Source: Arenicellales bacterium (GTDB taxonomy: Bacteria; Pseudomonadota; Gammaproteobacteria; Arenicellales; JAJDZL01). From it: a DNA stretch of 64,000 nucleotides. The first letter of the stretch is position 1; the number at the start of each line of letters is the position of its first letter. The translations under genes and the position numbers were made by a program. Positions 22,178-31,293 of this stretch are shown here, piece after piece. A model generated the notes under the pieces. That model was not told where the DNA came from and made no database searches. It saw only the letters and a program-made list of their open reading frames with translations. The stretch covers positions 2,601,999 through 2,665,998 of the forward strand of contig OX638343.1 in NCBI GenBank assembly GCA_951813075.1, written 5' to 3'.

Positions 22178-23827
22178 TCAGGTCATTGAAGACTTGATGA
22201 TCTGTCTTGCCAGCTGTTTCGCATCTTCCAAGGAATCTACGATATGATCGTCCGGCACCAAATTCAGGACATTCAGCGCTATCATGGTTTTGAATATGGA
22301 CTCCGAAAATCCACACATGATGATGCTGATATTGTCATGAGCCGCTACTTCCGTGAGCTGCTCAATAACCAGGGCAATGTCATCGTCGATGAATCGGGTT
22401 GCCGTAAAATCGAAAATAATGACTTCATGGTCTTTGATATCTTCGGCGGTACTGTTCACCAGTTTTGTTTTCGACGCGATAGAAATGATCCCGTTCAGAC
22501 AAATCAGGCCTGTGCGTGTGGAGTATGGGTCAATATCAGTCAACGTTTCATCGTCGTCAAACAGATTCAAATCAAGTATGGCTGCCGATACAATGCTGTC
22601 CAGCTCGAATCGTTCAATTGTCCGTGCATGTGACATTGCTGCCGCGATCAAGCCGAGTGCGACAGCAGCTAACAAATCAACGAAGACAGTCAAGCCGAAA
22701 GTTAGCAAAAGTATGACCATTCTGGGTCGCTGAATCAGATGTATTCGACTGACGATTCTCCAATCAATAATGTCCCAACCCACCTTGATCAAGACTCCTG
22801 ACAAGGCGGCCAGCGGGATTGGTTCCACTACATCGCTGATTCCGAGTAGAATCAGCAGAAGAATGATCGAGTAGGAAATTCCAGATACGGTGGTGGTGGC
22901 GCCAGCGCGGATATTTGCCGCAGTTCCAGGTGGCGAACCAGAACCAGGCAAACCTCCAAAAATTCCTGAAACTATATTTCCGATGCCTTGTCCAATCAGT
23001 TCACGATTTGGTTTGTGACGACTACCCGTGAGCGTATCTGCCATCACCGCTGAGATCAGGCTTTCAACCGATCCGATCATAGCCAGAATAAACGCTGGTT
23101 CAAGCGCTTCCCACAGAAAACTGAATCCCGGTAGTTCTATTTGCACCATCGGCAGACCACTGGGAATCTCTCCAATTACGGGCGCGTCGGAGAGCCAGAA
23201 AATACCGACAAGGGTTGCCACGATCAGCGCCATTAGCGGTGCAGGCAAAAATTTTCTTAGACGTGCGGGCCAGAATATGGCAACTCCAAGTGCAATCGTA
23301 CCGATGATCAAGGCTTGGATATTTGCCGACTTCAATGTTTCTGGCAGCGAGGACAGTGTCCCCATTGCGCCTTCCGAATGTGGCGACGCACCAACCAGCG
23401 GCAGCAGCTGAACGATGATGATGATCACACCGATCCCCGACATAAACCCGGCAACGACAACTCTCGGTACATATTCGATGTATCGACCGATCGCCGACAA
23501 TCCCAGCAATATCTGGAAAAGACCGGCAATCGAAACAATCAGGAACGCCTCGGAAATGTTGTCGGCATGACTGGTGACGATGACTGCGATCGCAACAGCC
23601 ACTGGCGCGCTGGGTCCTGAAATCTGAGTTGACGTGCCTCCGAAGACTGCGGCAAAGAATCCGACAGCAATCGCACCGTAAATGCCCGCGCTGGCTCCCA
23701 GACCGGTTGCGACGCCGAATGCGAGGGATAAAGGGAGTACCACCACTGCGGCAGTCAGAGCGCCAAATATGTCCCCTTTGAATTGAGCAAGGTTATAGCC
23801 GGGTTGCGGCGATATTTTAAATGCCAT
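22178..23827 (-). CDS. SulP (SLC26) anion transporter with STAS domain, copy 2
   Basis: Paralogue of the transporter at 18264-19964, 549 residues with the same plan: SulP core (AVVVLPLSLAFGVATGLGAS; QGIGNIVSGIFGGLPGSGSP) and a C-terminal STAS domain. By eye most positions agree across the two proteins, and the last 140 residues are nearly identical, both ending QLARQIIKSSMT. It lacks the 17-residue N-terminal extension of copy 1. The stop is followed by the start region of the PLP decarboxylase after about 290 bases. A duplication followed by capture of the decarboxylase, or duplication of a two-gene unit with loss, would explain the order. Confidence 0.9.
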   Translation of the reverse strand: MAFKISPQPGYNLAQFKGDIFGALTAAVVVLPLSLAFGVATGLGASAGIYGAIAVGFFAAVFGGTSTQISGPSAPVAVAIAVIVTSHADNISEAFLIVSIAGLFQILLGLSAIGRYIEYVPRVVVAGFMSGIGVIIIIVQLLPLVGASPHSEGAMGTLSSLPETLKSANIQALIIGTIALGVAIFWPARLRKFLPAPLMALIVATLVGIFWLSDAPVIGEIPSGLPMVQIELPGFSFLWEALEPAFILAMIGSVESLISAVMADTLTGSRHKPNRELIGQGIGNIVSGIFGGLPGSGSPPGTAANIRAGATTTVSGISYSIILLLILLGISDVVEPIPLAALSGVLIKVGWDIIDWRIVSRIHLIQRPRMVILLLTFGLTVFVDLLAAVALGLIAAAMSHARTIERFELDSIVSAAILDLNLFDDDETLTDIDPYSTRTGLICLNGIISIASKTKLVNSTAEDIKDHEVIIFDFTATRFIDDDIALVIEQLTEVAAHDNISIIMCGFSESIFKTMIALNVLNLVPDDHIVDSLEDAKQLARQIIKSSMT

Positions 23828-24245
23828 CGGGTCTAAAAATATTTAAGTCATATGTTATTTTGTCCACTCGAAAGTGCGAAAAGAACGGTTGTCATTCCGC
23901 TAGACTGTGGATCACCCAAAACAGTACTGGTTGTTGGGAAAAGTTGTAGGATTCGCAAAACTTTTGTTCGGCGGGTTAACTCGTTACACATTCAATCGTG
24001 CCAATTTTAGTATCTTTTATTCAGCGACAAGTTTGAATCGCCAGCTGCATCCGAAATGACTGGATGCAAAAGCGGAATTCTGAGCAGGTAATGTGCAAAG
24101 CAATCGGCTTGGGAGAGTTGTAAAATTATTGATAAGCAAGCGCATTCTGTGTCTTGTATGGTGATGTACCTTTGCAAAGCGGACAAGACAGGATGCACAA
24201 AAACTCCATCCAGTTTCCACGACACACGGAAGAAGACCGGAACTG
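23828..24245. other. Intergenic stretch without recognisable gene
   Basis: 418 bases between the start of SulP copy 2 (minus) and the restriction-modification stump (plus). It is a divergent promoter region. I saw no conserved protein, RNA gene or repeat in it. Confidence 0.6.
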
Positions 24246-24533
24246 ATGTCACTAAATTGGAATGAAATCCGTTCACGCGCCGCTGAGTTTTCTAGCGAAT
24301 GGCAGGATGCCGCTTACGAAAAAGGCGAGACACAGAGTTTCTACAACGAGTTCCTCCAGATATTCGGCGGTGTCGAGCGGTGCAAATTGGCTCGCTTTGA
24401 GGAGCAGGTGACTCGGCTGGACAACTCGCGCGGCTATATTGATCTTTTCTGGCCGGGAGTGTTGCTGGTTGAACAGAAAAGTGCCGGGCGAGACCTGATG
24501 CAGGCCGCCAGCCAGGCCGGTGTTTTCAGATAG
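24246..24533 (+). pseudogene. N-terminal stump of an MmeI/type IIL restriction-modification protein
   Basis: Only 95 residues remain of a protein family that normally exceeds 900. The visible part is the N-terminal MmeI-type nuclease helper domain: ATG followed by NWNEIRSRAAEFSSEW, then FYNEFLQIFGG and DLFWPGVLLVEQKSAGRDL. The last piece contains the E-x-K of the PD-(D/E)XK nuclease. The frame ends a few codons after AASQAG, exactly where the sulfatase gene begins. No methyltransferase or target-recognition domain follows, so the system cannot be functional. The break is best read as a deletion that joined this gene to the sulfatase region. Confidence 0.75.
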
Positions 24534-24543
24534 ACGAATAGCC

Positions 24544-25974
24544 TTGAAACTTCCGAATATTCTAATCATCTGCTCGGATGAGCATGCGCGCGAATTCAGT
24601 GGCTGTTATGGCCACCCGGTAGCTCATACCCCGACGCTGGACAGACTTTCCCAAACGGGAACAACATTCAATCGTGCCTATACGCCGTCGCCGATCTGCG
24701 TCCCGGCCCGGGCTTGCCTTGCGACTGGCCTTCAGGTACATGAGACGCGTTGCTGGTCATCAGCGGAACCGTATTCCGGACACCCCGAAAGTTGGATGCA
24801 CCGTATGCGGGATCTGGGATATACGGTACTGTCATTCGGAAAACTGCATTTCAGATCGAGTCAGGATGACAATGGATTCACTGAAGAGATTCTGCCCATG
24901 CATGCCACCAACAACGGTTTGGGGTGGCCGCAAGGTTTGTTGCGCAACCCACTCCCTCCTTTTGTTGAAACCTATGAACTTGCACATCAAACGGGCCCCG
25001 GTGAAAGCGACTATACGCAGTACGATCGAGAAATCGCATCAACGGCATGTCAATGGATTGAAAAGTCTTCGTCGCAGACAACCAACAAGCCTTGGATTCT
25101 GTTTGTATCTTTCGTGAGTCCGCACTACCCGCTGACAGCACCCAGCGAGTTCTACGAAATCTACGATGGTTACAAGCCTGATACTGGTTTAGTGTCCGCA
25201 TCTTGCGACACCATCGATCATCCGGTTCTGAAACAAATCCGACAATTCTGGGATTATGACGACTATTTTGACGATGCGCGTCGTGTCGAAGCGCAGAGGT
25301 GCTATTTCGGGTTGGTCAGCTTTCTGGATGAAAACATCAGACGAGTACTGGAATCTGTCGAAATTGCGGGGTCACTCAATGACACGATCACGCTGTATAC
25401 CTCCGATCATGGGGAAATGCTGGGGCATCTGGGTTTCTGGACGAAATCGGTAATGTTCGAAAAATCCGCTGGTATTCCACTGATAGCGTGTGGTCCGGGA
25501 TTCGACCGGGTTCGTTGCGAGACTCCGGTCTCCTTGACTGACATCGCGGCGACAGTCGAACATGCTTCGGGTATTGAGTCGACCATCAGCGAACCCTTCA
25601 GATCTCAGGCGTTGCAGGTTGTCAGCAGACAACACAACCGCAATAGGGTAATCTTGTCGCAGTATCATGACGGCGGAACTCCCGAAAGTTTTTTCATGAT
25701 TCGATATCGACAATGGAAATACGTCTACTACGCCGGAGGCTACCGACCACAATTATTCAATCTCGACGAAGACCCGATGGAGTTGAACGATCTGGGAACC
25801 GAGGATCGTTTTCAAACCACCACACAGCAACTTCATCGAAAGCTCTTGCAAATCCTTGATCCAGACGATGTTGCAAGACAATGTGAAATAGATCAACAAG
25901 CTAGAATTGATGAGCTGGGTGGTCGGGAAGCCGTCTTGGCCATGTCAAGCTTCAACCATACTCCGGTGCACTGA
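24544..25974 (+). CDS. Formylglycine-type sulfatase
   Basis: A type I sulfatase of about 476 residues from TTG 24544; a GTG at 24520 inside the upstream stump is an alternative. The formylglycine motif CVPARACLATG has its Cys at residue 52 (Cys type, so it needs a formylglycine-generating enzyme). Metal ligands are in ICSDEHARE near the start and TSDHGEMLGHLGFW near 295, with FGKLHF in between. No signal peptide is visible, suggesting a cytoplasmic enzyme like choline sulfatase, but the C-terminus does not clearly match that group. Nearby SulP transporters would fit sulfate-ester use. The start overlaps the end of the restriction-modification stump, so it may use that gene's promoter. Confidence 0.85.
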   Translation: MKLPNILIICSDEHAREFSGCYGHPVAHTPTLDRLSQTGTTFNRAYTPSPICVPARACLATGLQVHETRCWSSAEPYSGHPESWMHRMRDLGYTVLSFGKLHFRSSQDDNGFTEEILPMHATNNGLGWPQGLLRNPLPPFVETYELAHQTGPGESDYTQYDREIASTACQWIEKSSSQTTNKPWILFVSFVSPHYPLTAPSEFYEIYDGYKPDTGLVSASCDTIDHPVLKQIRQFWDYDDYFDDARRVEAQRCYFGLVSFLDENIRRVLESVEIAGSLNDTITLYTSDHGEMLGHLGFWTKSVMFEKSAGIPLIACGPGFDRVRCETPVSLTDIAATVEHASGIESTISEPFRSQALQVVSRQHNRNRVILSQYHDGGTPESFFMIRYRQWKYVYYAGGYRPQLFNLDEDPMELNDLGTEDRFQTTTQQLHRKLLQILDPDDVARQCEIDQQARIDELGGREAVLAMSSFNHTPVH

Positions 25975-26090
25975 TCAGTTACATTGACTTACGACTACCA
26001 GGGGTGTAAAGATCGCACTCAAAATCATCTGCAGTTCAAAATGTTCTGTGTTTTCAACAATATAATGCCGACCAGAATATTCATGTTGAT

Positions 26091-27293
26091 GTGAAAATGC
26101 ATTTTGCGACTCCCGACCCGGCAGCGGAATTGGAAATGTCCGCTTATGAACACAATCGTTCGCGAACGCTCTGTGCATTGATCCTGGCACAGATCAGAAG
26201 TTCTGACCACAAAGCAATACCGTTTTCAAGTTACATGAACCTTGCCTTGTATGCGCCGGAATACGGTTACTATACATCCGCAGGAAAAATCATTGGCGCC
26301 GGAGGTGACTTCATTACCGCACCGGAAATGGGAGACATGTTCGGAAATTTACTTGCTACCAAGATTGCTGACAGTTGCGCGCAGTTCGAGCGTCCACCGA
26401 CTCTGTACGAGTTCGGTGCTGGCAATGGGACGCTAGCAGTGCAGATCTTGAAAGAATTGAATCGCCGAAGTGTCGAAATCAATAATTATGAAATCATTGA
26501 AGTCAGTCCGATGCTCAAGGGATTTCAGCAATCTACCATCAGTCGAACGGAGCATCAGATCAGTCAAAAGTTCAAGTGGCGGACAAATCTTCCGGAATCA
26601 GGAATTGAGGGCATTGTGATCGCCAACGAGGTTGTTGACGCAATGCCAGTGGAACTATTTTGCAAGACACAAGGCCAGTTCGGACAGGGATTTGTCGTGG
26701 AAGCTGATAGCGGGTTCGGGTTGGAATACCGTTCATCAGTCCGGCCAGACTTTCGAAAGTCACTCAGCGCGCTGAATCTACAGGATGTCGATGACGGATA
26801 TTACTCAGAGCTTCACTGTCAGGGTGAATCGTGGCTGCGCACTTTGGCGGAAATGATGAATTCAGGTTCGATTCTGATTGCTGATTACGGTTTTCCTGAA
26901 CGCGAGTACTACCATCACGACAGAAATCAGGGAACTTTGGTTTGCCATCGACGTCACAGACTTCTATACGATCCGTTTTCTTATGTCGGGTGTCAGGATA
27001 TCACAGCACACGTCAACTTCTCGGGGTTGGCACGAGCGGCGGCTGAGTCAGGTATGGAGGTCAATGGATTTACCAATCTAGGCAACTTTGTTGTCGATAT
27101 CGGAATGATTGGCGGGATACTTGATAAAGTAGCAGAAGAGTCCGTTCATTATGCGACTCAGCTCGACAAGTTGAGCAGTCCCAACGAAATGGGCGAAATT
27201 TTCAAGGTGATGGAATTAACAAAAAATTTCGATTCAAGTGGACTAGGGTTCAATCTATCGGATCGAACACATCGTCTCGGCGTAGTGGACTGA
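26091..27293 (+). CDS. MidA/NDUFAF7-family SAM-dependent methyltransferase
   Basis: A 400-residue protein of the MidA family (PF02636, formerly DUF185). The mitochondrial member NDUFAF7 methylates an arginine of a complex I subunit; bacterial targets are unknown. Markers are MNLALYAPEYGYYTSAGKI, GDFITAPEMGDMFGNLLA near 85, the SAM loop YEFGAGNGTLAVQIL near 105, and IVIANEVVDAMPVE near 180. The frame opens with GTG 26091; ATG 26097 two codons on is equally likely. It stands alone between the sulfatase and uppP, both on the same strand. Confidence 0.9.
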   Translation: MKMHFATPDPAAELEMSAYEHNRSRTLCALILAQIRSSDHKAIPFSSYMNLALYAPEYGYYTSAGKIIGAGGDFITAPEMGDMFGNLLATKIADSCAQFERPPTLYEFGAGNGTLAVQILKELNRRSVEINNYEIIEVSPMLKGFQQSTISRTEHQISQKFKWRTNLPESGIEGIVIANEVVDAMPVELFCKTQGQFGQGFVVEADSGFGLEYRSSVRPDFRKSLSALNLQDVDDGYYSELHCQGESWLRTLAEMMNSGSILIADYGFPEREYYHHDRNQGTLVCHRRHRLLYDPFSYVGCQDITAHVNFSGLARAAAESGMEVNGFTNLGNFVVDIGMIGGILDKVAEESVHYATQLDKLSSPNEMGEIFKVMELTKNFDSSGLGFNLSDRTHRLGVVD

Positions 27294-27321
27294 TCGCGGT
27301 GTTCCGTCAGGTGCTTGGTTA

Positions 27322-28119
27322 ATGACAGAATTCTTAAGTTCCAGCTTGCTTGCATTCATTCAGGGAGCGACTGAATTTCTTCCAATTTCAAGCTCGGCTC
27401 ATTTGGTGATTTTGCCACATATTTTTGGATGGAGAGATCAGGGACTCGCATTCGACATCGCTGTTCATGTTGGAACGCTCGTTGCGTCGCTCACTTACTT
27501 CCGTGATGACATCTGGAAAATTCTGGTTGCCTGGATCGGATCATTGTCTGGTCGGGAAAATTCACAGGCGTCAAGATTAGGCTGGTTTATTGTCATAGCC
27601 AGCGTGCCGGTTGCGGTAGCAGGTGTGTTATTTCATGGGTTAGTCGAAAACGAACTCAGAAGTCCTGTCGTGATTGGATCGGCAACAGTGATCTTCGCAC
27701 TTTTATTGTGGTACGCCGATAGATTTCGAAGGGGTGAGCGTACACTGAATTCGATGAACTGGAAAGATGCGTTACTGATCGGTCTGGGACAGGCCGTTGC
27801 GCTGGTTCCAGGTACCTCAAGGTCGGGGATAACGATAACCGTCGGCCTGCTATTGGGGCTCTCGAGGAAAGAATCCGCAAAATTCGCATTCCTTCTGGCA
27901 ATTCCCGCAATCGCTATGGCCGGAGGTTGGCAATTTCTGGTTTTGGCATCTTCCGAATCTACCACTGACTGGCTATTGTTTGCGTACTCGGTAGTGATCT
28001 CTGCTGCCATCGCATACCTTTGTATTCACTACTTTCTGCAATTCATTGAACGTGTCGGAATGGTGCCATTCGTGCTATATCGATTGGTACTGGGAGTCGC
28101 AATACTCGCTTTTATCTGA
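27322..28119 (+). CDS. uppP: Undecaprenyl-diphosphatase UppP (BacA)
   Basis: Integral membrane phosphatase that recycles undecaprenyl pyrophosphate to the lipid carrier used for peptidoglycan and other envelope polymers; overproduction gives bacitracin resistance. The protein is 265 residues with about eight hydrophobic segments. The catalytic motifs are near the start (IQGATEFLPISSSAHLV, residues 13-29, with the Glu) and in PGTSRSGITITVGLLLGLS near 160. It begins 29 bases after the methyltransferase gene. Confidence 0.96.
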   Translation: MTEFLSSSLLAFIQGATEFLPISSSAHLVILPHIFGWRDQGLAFDIAVHVGTLVASLTYFRDDIWKILVAWIGSLSGRENSQASRLGWFIVIASVPVAVAGVLFHGLVENELRSPVVIGSATVIFALLLWYADRFRRGERTLNSMNWKDALLIGLGQAVALVPGTSRSGITITVGLLLGLSRKESAKFAFLLAIPAIAMAGGWQFLVLASSESTTDWLLFAYSVVISAAIAYLCIHYFLQFIERVGMVPFVLYRLVLGVAILAFI

Positions 28120-28345
28120 TACCGAATAACATGGAATTATCGACGAATCAAGTAATTTTCCAGTTGTGTCAGAACCCCGAGTCAAAAAATGCGTTGTCGC
28201 CATTCATCTATAATGGTTGTCATCCGATTTCACGACAACATTTGAATTTCATGTCCAATTGCAACTTCTCATATCCTCTCTACATTCGCGTTCCAGTGAG
28301 GTTGACTTCACAGGCTGAGTTTAGGCAGATTCGCAGGTAATTTGC

Positions 28346-29269
28346 GTGCACAAGATCCGAATCGGAACACGAGGCAGTGAATTGGCGTTATGGCAAGCGA
28401 ATCACGTTGCTGAGCTGCTAGGAAAACATAACTCCGAAGTTCAAGTCGAAATTGTCCCGATAAAGACTGAAGGCGACAGACGGATTGATGTCAAACTGTC
28501 GCAATTTGGAGGCAAGGGTTTGTTCATCAAGGAACTCGAACGCAGTCTGCACGATGATCAGGTGGATATTGCGGTTCATTCCATGAAGGACGTTACGGTG
28601 AAGCTAGACCCTGAATTCTGCATCAAGGTGATCCTTGATCGCGGCAATCCGTACGATGCACTGGTCTCCAATCGTTATGGATCGATCGATCAGTTACCTC
28701 CAAATGCGACAATTGGAACGTGTAGTCTGCGTCGCAAGAGCCAATTGCAGAGTCTTCGTCCGGATTTGCGGTTTGTCACTTTAAGGGGAAATGTTCCGAC
28801 TCGCTTGAAGCGTCTCGACGCGGGTGAATTTGACGCAATTGTTCTCGCAGTTTCGGGGCTGAATAGACTAGGACGAGCAAATCGTATTACACAGGTACTT
28901 GAAGGTAAAGATCATATTCCCTCCCCGGGTCAGGGTGCACTGGGGATTGAATGTCGAAGCCGCGATGCACGGATACAGGAATTGATTGCGCCTCTGAATC
29001 ACGAACAAAGTAGTATCGCGGTTCATGCGGAAAGACTGACTAACCGCCAATTAGGCGGCAGCTGTGTTGCTCCGATTGGGATTCATGCCTCAGTAAACAA
29101 TGGACGGATGGAAATGTCTGCGTCAATTGGCAGTGTGGATGGCAGCGGACGCATACGATCGTCTATCGAAGGCTCGACCGAAGATTCTACAACCATTGCG
29201 CATGCCGTGGCCGGTGAACTTGACCGACAGGGCGCTCGGGAAATTCTCAATGCTTGGGAGTCAGATTAA
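28346..29269 (+). CDS. hemC: Porphobilinogen deaminase (hydroxymethylbilane synthase)
   Basis: Joins four porphobilinogens into hydroxymethylbilane. The protein is 307 residues, normal length. Motifs: IRIGTRGSELALWQANHV at the start, VHSMKDV near 78, TCSLRRKSQL near 126, IPSPGQGALGIECR near 191, and the dipyrromethane cofactor Cys240 in NRQLGGSCVAPIG. The start is GTG, directly before the conserved N-terminus. The 226 bases between uppP and hemC hold only a short uncertain frame and presumably the promoter of the hem cluster. hemD starts inside the hemC 3' end. Confidence 0.97.
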   Translation: MHKIRIGTRGSELALWQANHVAELLGKHNSEVQVEIVPIKTEGDRRIDVKLSQFGGKGLFIKELERSLHDDQVDIAVHSMKDVTVKLDPEFCIKVILDRGNPYDALVSNRYGSIDQLPPNATIGTCSLRRKSQLQSLRPDLRFVTLRGNVPTRLKRLDAGEFDAIVLAVSGLNRLGRANRITQVLEGKDHIPSPGQGALGIECRSRDARIQELIAPLNHEQSSIAVHAERLTNRQLGGSCVAPIGIHASVNNGRMEMSASIGSVDGSGRIRSSIEGSTEDSTTIAHAVAGELDRQGAREILNAWESD

Positions 29270-30062
29270 ACCTGGTGACTATAGGAGTCTGGAAGGCGTC
29301 AGTGTACTGGTTACGCGGCCGTCTGCCTATGCCGGTTATTTGATTGGTGAAATTGAATTTCGCGGCGGACACGCAATCGCACTGCCGACTGTGCAGGTGG
29401 ATTTCATGGTGGAGGATTCAGGATTCCCGACTCTATTGCGTCCTGAAGCCGAGCGAACGATTGCGATATTCACCAGTCGGAATGCGGTTGATGCAGTTGC
29501 TGAATGGTTGACCAGTAAAAATGCAACATGGCTACCTGCTCTGGAATGTGTTGCGGTTGGCCCCAAAACAGCGAAGGCGATTCAAAGCGCATTCGGTGTT
29601 GATGACGTGGTGTATCCCGTAGCAAAACATGGTATTGACGGGTTGATGGAATTGGACAGGATGCAGGATCTGAACCAGAAGCCTTCAGTAGTGATCGATG
29701 GTGGCGGAGCGAATTCCGAAAAATTATTGGATAATTTGCGGCAACGAGGCTCTCCTTCGGTTGCGCATTTTGTTGTCTATCGCAGAAAGTGTCCCGAAGT
29801 TGATAGCGAGTATGTCTCCGACTTATTTGGTGAGAGTTCGATTGACTATGTTGTGATAACCAGCGTGTCGGGCGCGTCCAACTTAATTGAGCTGCTGGGA
29901 ACACAATTAACAGACCGGTTAAGGGCATCATGTACGATTGCTTACAGCGAGAGGATTGCTGACTATTTGTGTTCTGAAGGCTTTGAGCGGGTTGTAGTTG
30001 CCAGTGAATCCTGCGATGATGCGGTAGTCAAGGCAATTGAGGAATCCGTTCAACCTCGTTGA
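29250..30062 (+). CDS. hemD: Uroporphyrinogen-III synthase
   Basis: Closes and inverts ring D of hydroxymethylbilane to give uroporphyrinogen III. About 270 residues from ATG 29250, which overlaps hemC by 20 bases. The frame is open further upstream but only inside hemC in another frame. E. coli HemD starts nearer LVTRPSAYAG, so a start about 17 codons later is possible. The protein is divergent as usual for the family; supporting blocks are LVTRP, IAIFTSRNAVDAVAEWL, CVAVGPKTAKAI and DYVVITSVSGASNLIELLG. The position between hemC and hemX makes the call secure. Confidence 0.93.
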   Translation: MLGSQIKPGDYRSLEGVSVLVTRPSAYAGYLIGEIEFRGGHAIALPTVQVDFMVEDSGFPTLLRPEAERTIAIFTSRNAVDAVAEWLTSKNATWLPALECVAVGPKTAKAIQSAFGVDDVVYPVAKHGIDGLMELDRMQDLNQKPSVVIDGGGANSEKLLDNLRQRGSPSVAHFVVYRRKCPEVDSEYVSDLFGESSIDYVVITSVSGASNLIELLGTQLTDRLRASCTIAYSERIADYLCSEGFERVVVASESCDDAVVKAIEESVQPR

Positions 30063-30131
30063 GCAAAAATCGCAGGTAAACATTGACCCAACCCGAGATG
30101 CGACTGAGCGAAATAAATCCAGGAAAGAAAT

Positions 30132-31289
30132 ATGGCTGAAGAAACAACAGAACCGGTTTCCGAGATATCTTCCGATCAACCCGACACTGCGAAGCAAAGA
30201 CGCAAGCCCAGGCAAACCAGTGCTGCCGCAAAATTTTGGATATTTGTTGCGGTTATTTTCTCGCTGGGTTCGTTGAGTGTTGCGGGTTACATGTTCTATC
30301 GGCAGGAATTCAAAGTCATTCCGCAGTTCGCTTCGGAAATCGAGCAGATTCAAGATGTCGAAAGTCGTATGTCGGAATTAAGCGAAGGTGTAGCCCAACA
30401 GAAACATCAACTCAGTGCCGAGTTTCAGAAACTGATCGAAAAGATTGATGAGACGGGTGCACAGTTGAAACGCTTGGAAAGCGACGTGCAACAGTCGGAC
30501 GCACAGTTCGTGCAGCAAGTTGACGGTGTCAAAGCCTCCATCTCAGCAATATATGAAAATCAAGAGGAACAGACAGACGACTGGAAACTCGACGAGTTAA
30601 TTTTTCTCATGGTTCTGGCTAAACATCGAATTGAGATCGTCGGGGACGTGGATTCTGCATTACTTGTCTGGCAGGTTGCAGGAGATCAGCTTCAGCAAAA
30701 TTCCGACCCACGGCTACTTGACGCGAAACTAGCGATTGAGAACGAGATTGCCGCACTGGAAGAGATGCCAACCTTAGATTTGGGTCAAGTTGCGAGTCGG
30801 CTGTTGAATCTGGCCAACGATGTAGAGCAATTGCCCCTCAACCTCTCACCCACGTCGATGATGCAAAAAGCCAGTAACGAAAATGCCGCTCCTGATCAGC
30901 CGGTTGAGCAGGGAGATTCAGCAGTATCCAGAGTTCTCTCAGAAGTCTGGGGTGATATCCGATCGCTCGTTCGCGTGAAGAAAATAGACCTATCCGAACA
31001 ATCTCTGCTTAAACCGGATATGAAAATTCATGTGGTGGAAAACTTGAAATTGGCATTGTTTACCGCTCAATCGGCGGTGATTCGCTCGGACCAGCAACTG
31101 TATCAAGGCAATCTCGAGTATGTCGAAGACGCCATTGGTCAACATTTTTCTCCTGACTCTTCTTCGGTAGTTGAGTTTTCCAACGAGATCAGGGAATTAA
31201 TTGCGACAGATATCTTACTGGACATTCCAGATCTTTCACGTTCAATCGAACTTCTTCGACAGGCACTAAAATCAGGTATCGCGGAATAA
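30132..31289 (+). CDS. hemX: HemX-family membrane protein
   Basis: A 385-residue HemX (PF04375) protein. It is often annotated as uroporphyrinogen-III C-methyltransferase, but this family has no SAM-binding methylase fold and its role near heme synthesis is unproven. The N-terminus is a Thr/Glu/Pro-rich cytoplasmic stretch, followed by one membrane segment (FWIFVAVIFSLGSLSVAGYM, about 37-56), then a periplasmic coiled coil (about 65-140) and a helical domain. A clear AGGAAAG ribosome-binding site precedes ATG 30132. It is third in hemC-hemD-hemX-hemY. Confidence 0.9.
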   Translation: MAEETTEPVSEISSDQPDTAKQRRKPRQTSAAAKFWIFVAVIFSLGSLSVAGYMFYRQEFKVIPQFASEIEQIQDVESRMSELSEGVAQQKHQLSAEFQKLIEKIDETGAQLKRLESDVQQSDAQFVQQVDGVKASISAIYENQEEQTDDWKLDELIFLMVLAKHRIEIVGDVDSALLVWQVAGDQLQQNSDPRLLDAKLAIENEIAALEEMPTLDLGQVASRLLNLANDVEQLPLNLSPTSMMQKASNENAAPDQPVEQGDSAVSRVLSEVWGDIRSLVRVKKIDLSEQSLLKPDMKIHVVENLKLALFTAQSAVIRSDQQLYQGNLEYVEDAIGQHFSPDSSSVVEFSNEIRELIATDILLDIPDLSRSIELLRQALKSGIAE

Positions 31290-31293
31290 TGCC

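Noticed and set aside
29100-29249. 50 extra codons upstream of hemD in the same frame
   Set aside because: They lie within hemC in a different frame and match no HemD extension.
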